In this document: piece by piece, positions 56,289 to 64,000 of the stretch
How positions within the stretch are numbered: the stretch's first letter is position 1
Layout: the number at the start of each line of letters is the position of its first letter
Assembly: GCA_914767715.1 (NCBI GenBank)
Contig: OU612066.1
Location: 561,001-625,000 of the forward strand
Source: Membranipora membranacea
Lineage: Eukaryota > Bryozoa > Gymnolaemata > Cheilostomatida > Membraniporidae
Length of the DNA stretch: 64,000 nt
Direction of reading: 5' to 3'
Position numbers and translations under genes: made by a program
The notes under the pieces: generated by a model
The model's input: only the letters and a program-made list of their open reading frames with translations
What the model was told of the DNA's origin: nothing
Database searches by the model: none

Positions 56289-59200
56289 ATGGATAAGAAG
56301 TCAAACATTAAAGCACTGGGATTGTTTAGCATAACGAGGGCAGACATGGATTTCAAAGATACGGACATTTTACTTCCTCCGATAGAGTCGCCGATTACGC
56401 CGAGTAATGAATACGTCAGCATGATGACTCTTATATCGCCTACTGACCACGACCTACTCGACAAACAGAGAAGAGAACAATACCAGTCATCAACTCTAAC
56501 TTATCCTCATACAAAACCTGAGTGTAAAGCTCTCAATAACAACCCGTCAGCGCTGACTTTAATCTCAACACCTGTATCTCAAGTGACAACAACAGCAGCT
56601 GATAGAAATAACAATGCTGACAGTCCAGAGGCATCAATACCTGCAGCGGACGAGAAGACGGGAAATACTCTCCTTCCTGACGATGAGTCTGTACAGCAGC
56701 AGGAGGAGCAGCGTGACTATGTGACCTGTGAGGGAGAAGAGAATAACATTACTAATGAGGATAATGAGTCAGATGAGCTAAAGGAGCCGGTGACGTCGAG
56801 TAATGGGATAACTCTATTATTGAATAACGAATCATTGCGCTCGGTGAGACGGGGTTTGCCTCGCAAAGGCTCACACGGCTCTTATAGTGCTTTAAAGGGA
56901 GATACAGCAGGTATGATGAGGAAGTTTAGTCTTCAAAATCCAAAACACGCACATTTCAGTGAAGACAGACTGATTGATGAGACGGAACTAGAGCAGAAGA
57001 AAAATGCTGAACTGGAAGCAAAGAGGAGGCACAGGTAAGAAAATTACCAAAAATATCTATCAATGTGTTTGCGTGATCTCAACCCGTCGGTTCTCTGACC
57101 ATTAATTATGGTCAACATTTTCTGCTTATAAATGTGCTTCAAAGCAAAATATTTGCAATGTTAGGCATCTATATTAGTTCTCACATCGCATGCTCACCAC
57201 TGACCATTAGGCAGCCATGTTTCTCCTTGTCTGACCCTTCGTCGGCATAGGAAGCTATCAATCATTGATTTTACATGGAATTATTTGTTTAGTATATGTA
57301 GCAGTATGGATATTACATAAAAGGCCACATTGTGTAAACTTAAATAACTTTTAGGGTGTCTGGTCTTCTGCCACCCATACATGTATGAGACCTTTGTATC
57401 AATGTATACCAGGCTATGTTTTATTTTACATTTCTCTATCAGGCTTTTACAGAATAACTGTATATATTTGCAGCCTGTTTGGAGATATGGGGCTGGGTGA
57501 TGGCTTCTCTCCAGAGCGGCGCTCTTCTCTCGAACAGGGACTCAAAAATCAGCTCTTCTCATTCTTCCAAGCTTCTGATAATAAGCTGGCTATGAAATTA
57601 TTTGGGAGTCGCACAGCGTTACTTAAAGAAAAGAGAAGACAATTTCAAGCCCATACCTGGGTCATCCATCCCTGTAGTAACTTCAGGTAAGTCTATCCCT
57701 GATCAATTAATACTACAAATATCAGGTCTGCAAAAAAGGACTTTATTGAATGATCAATCAGCGGCCGAAATATGTTTGAAATTTCAATGAGATGCTGAGG
57801 CAACCTACAGCAGACATTTTATTTTTAATTCTTATTTGCCCCTCATAGCAGCATTCCTGATGACAAAATGAGTTCATCACAGATGACTGCGACTTTCTTT
57901 GGGATTTGTGAAAGTGGCTTTGCAAGTGTCATTATACGTTCAAGTGGTTTTTTTAAATTAAGCACGAGTTTGCATATTGTGATATTGATTGTCTTATTGC
58001 TGATGCATAAACCATAGCGTATCAATTGTCACTCAACACAATAAATAATGAGCTGGAGCAATGAGGGAAAAGCCAAGAAATTATTATCAATATAATGAAA
58101 ATATTGTTACGCAATTCAATATCGATCTCATTTACTGCTGGGGTAGAAAAGTGTAGCTAATTATTAAACATTGCCAATGGGCAACAAACAAAGCACTACT
58201 CCTCATAATACTAATCCTTAAATTAGTGAGGAGCTCAAATAGGTGTTAATGATAATCTGCTTAAAGTGGCTTGACCGGTATATAACGCCCAGTCAACGTA
58301 AAGCGATCACCCAGCCATATCAAATTCAAATGGGGTTAGCAGCATTCAAATTCCTCCTGCTTTTTCGGAAATAAGATGAGCAGTAGTTAATTTTTTTTAA
58401 TGGGAATCATATGTGCTAGAGCAGAATTGTGTGATACACTTGCCCAATAAAGTTTTATTCCAAAAATCGCATCGGAAAGTGGTAAAATACATCAAAATTG
58501 CCCAGTCCCAATGATTTCAAATCATCCGCTTCAAATTTTACGGGCTCTTATTGGTCAATTTTGACGTTTATGATTGATGTGTTAGAGGTTGCCTAGATAC
58601 CGTTGACAAGATTGAAATTGGCCGGTGTAATAAAATCCTATAATCCCAGGTGTGATGAGCCAACATAACAATAGCTATATCATATGCTGCTATTCAACTT
58701 AATTTATAGGTGTCTGCAAATCACAATTTCTTATATAACACACTTGACCACTTGAGAACGCAATGTGGACTGGCTGTTAGAGGCGGAGACCAAGGCCATT
58801 CTCCGCCTCTAATTACACTGATCAGCCAATGGTCTTGCCTGTCACTACACATGATTAATCCCGGTGCACCCCCTCATTTGCTTAGTACTTTAATCAATGT
58901 TTTTACCTTACCATAATATCTACAACCAGTCACAGCTCACAGCTGTCAGCTCACTGACAAACTGGTGACCCAGTCACAGAGCCAGACAATTAATTAATAA
59001 TTCATGACTAATGATGCTGATCCAGCACCATCCACTTCCTATTGTTTATGGGTATTTTCTAAAAGATGGGGTTGTGAAAGGTTAGAACTTTATTAGCAAA
59101 GTGTTGTGGCTCAATATTGGATGGGGGGGGGGAGTGGGAGTAAAAGTTCAGCGAGGGCTTAAAGAGGAAGGGCTTCTGGTCCCGTCTAGTATTCACCTTA

Positions 59201-62200
59201 CGTTTACTCCAACAAATATACAGAGTCTACTACAGCTGTGTGGAGCAAAGTAAAAATAGCCTCTGCACTTCTGAATAAACAAAATACCCTGGAATGAAAA
59301 TAGAGCTAAAAACGATAGTATATCTGTGTCACTTTATTGAGTTTTATGTTTGAGTGATAATAAGCTCACGCAGTCATTGACATTGACAATGACAATGAGA
59401 ACTCCTTTATAGAGCAGATATAGAGCAGATAGAGGGATATCTGAAGTCCTGTCTCTACGCCAGTTCTATTTGTGTAGGAGTGAATTTAATTTCCGTATCT
59501 TCATGACACATGTCAGTAAGCTAAGTTCTCAACTCTCATGACAACAATAAAATTGCTTGGCTTTGCATTATTCTGTTATCCAGCTATTTTAATAACTTTC
59601 TATCATCCAGTGAGATAAAAATATTGGGTTGTGGCATAAATTCATAGACTTTTATTGTTTCTATTTTAAATTGGCACTCTCAGGTATAATGATTTACAGA
59701 GAGATACCACAGCTCTGCCTTGTTGTTTAAAAACAAATAAAATACTTGAAAGTTGAGTTAAGCAAGTTCAAGCCTGGCTTGACTAGACAGAAAGCGTTGT
59801 CAATCTGCCAGCTGCTAAGGTGAGCCATCAAGGGCCAAGGCTCAGCAGAAGAAGCAGCAGCCAGCTTAACCTGCAGTAATGGCTGGTGTGAAGATTGATT
59901 AGTGCAGCTGAGAATAAGGTATAAATGAATTAGTGCCATACTCAATACCTGTTCAATGCAAGTAGATAAATTTTAAATGTTACAGGACAACATACGCTCA
60001 TTGTAAAGTCAGTGATCTTTCTTTTGAGTAAGTTTCTTGAAATACCTCTAAGATTGAGGACCTATGTGCAATGCTATAATATGCTAGCGGGAATCTACAT
60101 AAGTTATTAACCGATAGTTCTATACCCTCTCGATGTTTACGGTGAGGCTAGGACAACCTTATGTTGTATGTGACTGTGTTACACATGATTTCTACAGAGT
60201 TCTGTACCATATATATCACAGTAATAATAGGATGAGTTAAGGGGAAGCTGCACTCACATAATCTACACTGTACTTAACTTATCTACACAGAGTTCATTGA
60301 GTTACTCCACAGGAAATATACAGCAACAAACTTTGATAATAAGCCACAGTAATAATTAAACTCTATCATAAATCCTAATGGGATTTTGCAGAACGGAAGG
60401 AATTCTGCTGTCCTATGAGTTACAAACAATGACAAATTTTTCATAGCAGATTGACGGATACAAGAGTAAACTTAAAGTACATTTTATTAACAATAGTCCA
60501 TGCCATTACAGTTGTTAGTACTATTCAGTGCAAAGTCATCCATAGATCGTTGACTTGTTTCTTGTTTCAGATTATATTGGGATCTGCTCATGTTGATATT
60601 CCTGGTTACCAATCTTGTTGTGCTGCCGGTAGCCATAGCATTCTTCTTTGATGACGTCGGGACACACTGGATTATATTCAATGTTACATGTGATACGTTG
60701 TTTATCCTCGACATATTTATCAACTTTAGAACAGGTTTGTGCTCAGCCACTAAGAAATTACAAAAGCAGATTGGTAAATACGCTTGTTACTGAATTGATT
60801 TGAGGAAATGACGGATATGAAGTTAATTGGTGGAAGGTCCACTTTGAGTGAGTGGTGTTTGTGTATTATATGTCCAGTTTGCCCTGTGCACCAATCACAA
60901 TAGCCACTGTATTAATCTTAATGTGCTCGAGTTCTTGACCTGAAAATCTGACACCATTTACAATTGGAGGAATTCAGCTCAATGTGGCAAAATGGAAAGA
61001 TAGAGTTCACATTTTTTGCCACTGTTTGAGAGATCTCACACGATGCATCTGACAACAAAAGAAATTCTGGGCATCTTCATGTGTAAAGCTGGTCCCTTCA
61101 GTGACTATACATTCCACAACGGCCATGATAGTAACCAGGTTTTTAGATTGATCGAAGAGATACACACATCCTGATTGTGGGCTGTGATTGAGAGGTATTA
61201 TCTTCTTATTATCGCAGGTTTAATAGACCAGGAGGCTCATGGTGATGTAATATTAGACTCTCGAGTTATCGCTCTACGTTATCTCAAAGGCTGGTTTGTG
61301 GTGGATTTCTTCAGCAGTCTACCCATAGATTATATTTTCCTCACATATGAAGGCCACTCGTTCACAGCTGGTAGAGCTATAAGAATTCTCAGATTAGCTA
61401 AACTCCTACAGTTATTGAGGCTGTTACGCATATCCAGACTTGTGCGCTATGTCCGTATATGGCAGGAGGTTAGTCTTCATACTACGTCTTATCTTGACTG
61501 ATTGATTTATCACATATCACCGACAAGAATCACGTTGCGTAATTTGGTAAATAATGCCCTTCAGAAGTAAACATGAATAAAAATAGAAAAAAGTCGGAAC
61601 TCTGTAGGATCGTTTAAAATGAATATAATTTTAAGTGTGTGCAAGGTGGCGTAACAATCTTACCTAACAATGCTAGGTATTGAGGAGTATGGGAAATTTA
61701 TATAACTGAGAATAGCATTGACAAAAATACAACAGTGATTACGTATCTGGGGATTTGGTTTGGTGTTATTGTGCTGAGCTGGTGTAAGCGGAGGGCTGAC
61801 TAAAGTACTATTTAAAATGCATCCTTAGAGACAAGCAAGGCAGCAAACAGTTCATGCTGACAGACTCATTGAAAAAAACCAACATGGTTCACAACAATCG
61901 CTGTACCTAAACATTTAAAAACATTAAATTTATTGACCCAAGCGCCTGAATAAATGGATCTGGTTCCAAAACAAATTTTCTTAGGATCAACATCACGTCC
62001 CCCAACTAGTGTTATCCCAATATTACGTCAATAACAAGAAATCCAATTCCTTGTAGATTTTTCATAATTGATGTTTTCCTAACAGCTAAGAACATTACTT
62101 CTTCCAAATCAATTCCCTCTAGCTTGTGCTCAAAACACTGTATTTGCAACTGATGTCTGAAGACTTTATTTTCTCATTTTCTTGTGTTCCAGTATTTTAG

Positions 62201-64000
62201 CCTGGCTTCTATCGTGGTGAGGATATTTAACCTGATATGTGTGATGATGCTGCTCTCACATTGGAGTGGGTGTATTCAGTTCTTTGTGCCAGTTATTCAG
62301 AACTGGCCAGAAGATTCATGGATAACTATAGAAAAACTACATGTTAGTAAAATATAAGAGTTATCCTCTCTATTTCAACGAACAGACAACTACCATGGCA
62401 CATACCAGAACATGTAGAAATATCTCTTAGATTAGCAGTTTATGATTGTCCTGTCCTATTATGTTAGGATTCTCCTTAACCCCTCACTATAGCTTTGATT
62501 GATGATAATATAAAGGAAACAAAACTGGTTAGTTATTTTTTAAACTGATCTGCCCGCTGATGCCTACATAGTAATCACAGACTGAATGTCATACATTGTA
62601 GAATATACATTGGTGGGATCAGTACACAAAGTCACTGTTTAAGGCCCTGTCTCATATGCTGTGTATAGGATACGGGCAGTTCCCTCCGAGGAATAACACA
62701 GATACATGGCTCACCATAGCTAGTATGGTAGCAGGTGCTACATGTTACGCTTTATTTGTGGGACACGCCACTACACTCATACAATCATTCGATTCTTCAA
62801 GCAGACAATTCAGAGATCATGTGAGTATAGTAAACAGAATAACGCATCCCCTGACTCTATAATCATACTGAGAACGGAGTCTATAATGTGTAAGTAATTC
62901 ACTTTATGGAAGGGTTTGTAAAAAGGGATATTTTAAAAAGACCATAAGAAACTAATCTGAATACATTGAAATATGAAGATTTTAAATATTTTGTTTGCAG
63001 CTTCAGCAGGTGAATGAATACATGAGTTTTAGAAAGTTACCCCCAGAGCTGAAGCAGAAGATCACTACTTACTACGATCATAGATTCGGAGGTAAAATGT
63101 TTGATGAACAGGTTATACTCACTGAGCTATCCGACTCCCTCAGAAGTGTGAGTATGATATAATTCTACCTAGATGGTCATTTACACTTGAAGTCAAACAA
63201 CCTTATATATATATATATTGCAATCAGGTACCTACTGTTAGGGACTGCCACCTGCTGTAATCATGTAAAGGTTTGTTTCAAGGACGAAACAAACAATTTC
63301 TAGGGTGAGAATAGTTGTATATGATTTGATACTTTAGCGATACACAGGCGTCTTATGATTACAGGATATTCTGAATCACAACTGTAGAGAGTTGATACAC
63401 ACTGTGCCTTTCTTTATTAATGCCGATCCTAACTTTGTCAGTGACGTGATCAGTCATCTCAAGTTTGAGATGTTTATGCCAGGTGATACAATAATCAAAG
63501 CCAACACCAAGGGTGACCGCATGTTCTTCATTCAAGAAGGTAAGTCGCAAGTCAGCATAAATAAATTTCATTTTATATATGCAGGGAAAGAAATTAAATG
63601 GCACCAGAACAATCTATTTGAGGTAAAACATGGCTTGTTCATATGGGATATTGTGTTTTATTACTTGATTACTTGGGATGAATATATTGGCTTACCTGCT
63701 GATGACTGTTGTTATTGTTGGTAGGTGTGGTAGAAGTTGTTGGTGATGATGATAAGGTAGTGACAAGGTTAGCTGATGGATCCTACTTTGGAGGTAAACT
63801 TACAACCTGTTCTGTTACTGAAAATCAAACAAGTCACAGTGTACCTAGAGTTGCAAAAGAATATATTGAGATAAACGCTAAATTAGCATGATTACACTGT
63901 TTTTGAAAATCATATCAAGATGTGAAGTTGTAATGAATGTGTGAATGTGTGTGATTTTTAGAGATAGCCTTACTGGCGAACTCTAACAGAACAGCGACAG
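56289..64000 (+). CDS. HCN: HCN-type hyperpolarisation-activated cyclic-nucleotide-gated channel, 3' end off window
   Basis: Exons: 56289-57034, 57474-57686, 60571-60734, 61218-61468, 62193-62342, 62602-62820, 63001-63147, 63365-63539, 63725-63793, 63962 to beyond 64000; phases agree (about 724 residues so far). Residues 1-248 are a hydrophilic N-terminus. The HCN domain follows (249-319; [29 protein letters not shown]). S1-S2 is [11 protein letters not shown] to [11 protein letters not shown]4 at about 427-454 has Arg/Lys at every third position ([19 protein letters not shown]). S5 and the pore contain the selectivity filter CIGYG at 529-533, the HCN form that passes Na+ and K+. S6 is [16 protein letters not shown]. 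The C-linker ([16 protein letters not shown]) leads to a CNBD whose phosphate-binding cassette has GSYFGEIALL and the cAMP-contacting NRTAT. It acts at the plasma membrane as a tetramer. Start chosen as the first ATG of the open first exon; an upstream UTR exon is possible. Confidence 0.95.

Overview
This window is nuclear DNA from an invertebrate animal. Genes are split by GT-AG introns of roughly 70 bp to 3 kb, and the proteins are animal families (TTC41, endoplasmin with an ER-retention tail, KIAA0930, an HCN channel). It also holds tRNA-derived SINEs, minisatellites and small fold-back insertions. The base composition is AT-rich. I cannot name the phylum from the sequence alone.

Layout. 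(1) 333-872, plus strand: last exon of a TMEM101-like membrane protein whose 5' part lies outside the window. (2) 17362-2642, minus strand: an 18-exon TTC41 gene (DUF4062-like domain, P-loop NTPase, TPRs), reconstructed in one uninterrupted frame of 1533 residues. (3) 17.4-18.4 kb: a shared upstream region with several CCAAT boxes, a perfect ER-stress element and a TATA box. (4) 18419-25407, plus strand: HSP90B1 (GRP94/endoplasmin), 13 exons, 818 residues, ending in HEEL. (5) 28149-37157, plus strand: a giant acidic protein made almost entirely of thrombospondin type-3-like 13-residue calcium-binding motifs, about 190 of them, nearly all in one 7.9 kb exon; its 5' end is unresolved. (6) 38-39.5 kb: repeat-rich DNA with the second copy of a roughly 750 bp element, a degenerate SINE, and two tiny palindromic insertions with target-site duplications. 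(7) 40038-45271, plus strand: KIAA0930 homologue, 10 exons, 484 residues. (8) 51677-46552, minus strand: an unrecognised 10-11 exon gene. (9) 56289 to the end, plus strand: HCN-type hyperpolarisation-activated channel, running off the window inside its cyclic-nucleotide-binding domain.

The most informative biology is the head-to-head TTC41/HSP90B1 pair. The same adjacency exists in vertebrates (mouse Ttc41 is also called Gnn, for Grp94 neighbouring nucleotidase), and here the intergenic region carries an unfolded-protein-response element. The most unusual object is the calcium-motif giant, which shows higher-order repeats of 78n+36 bp and a diverged block stranded between homogenised arrays. 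The most novel mobile signal is a pair of AT-rich palindromic insertions sharing ATAGA...TCTAT ends, each validated by an empty site in a related repeat copy inside the window.
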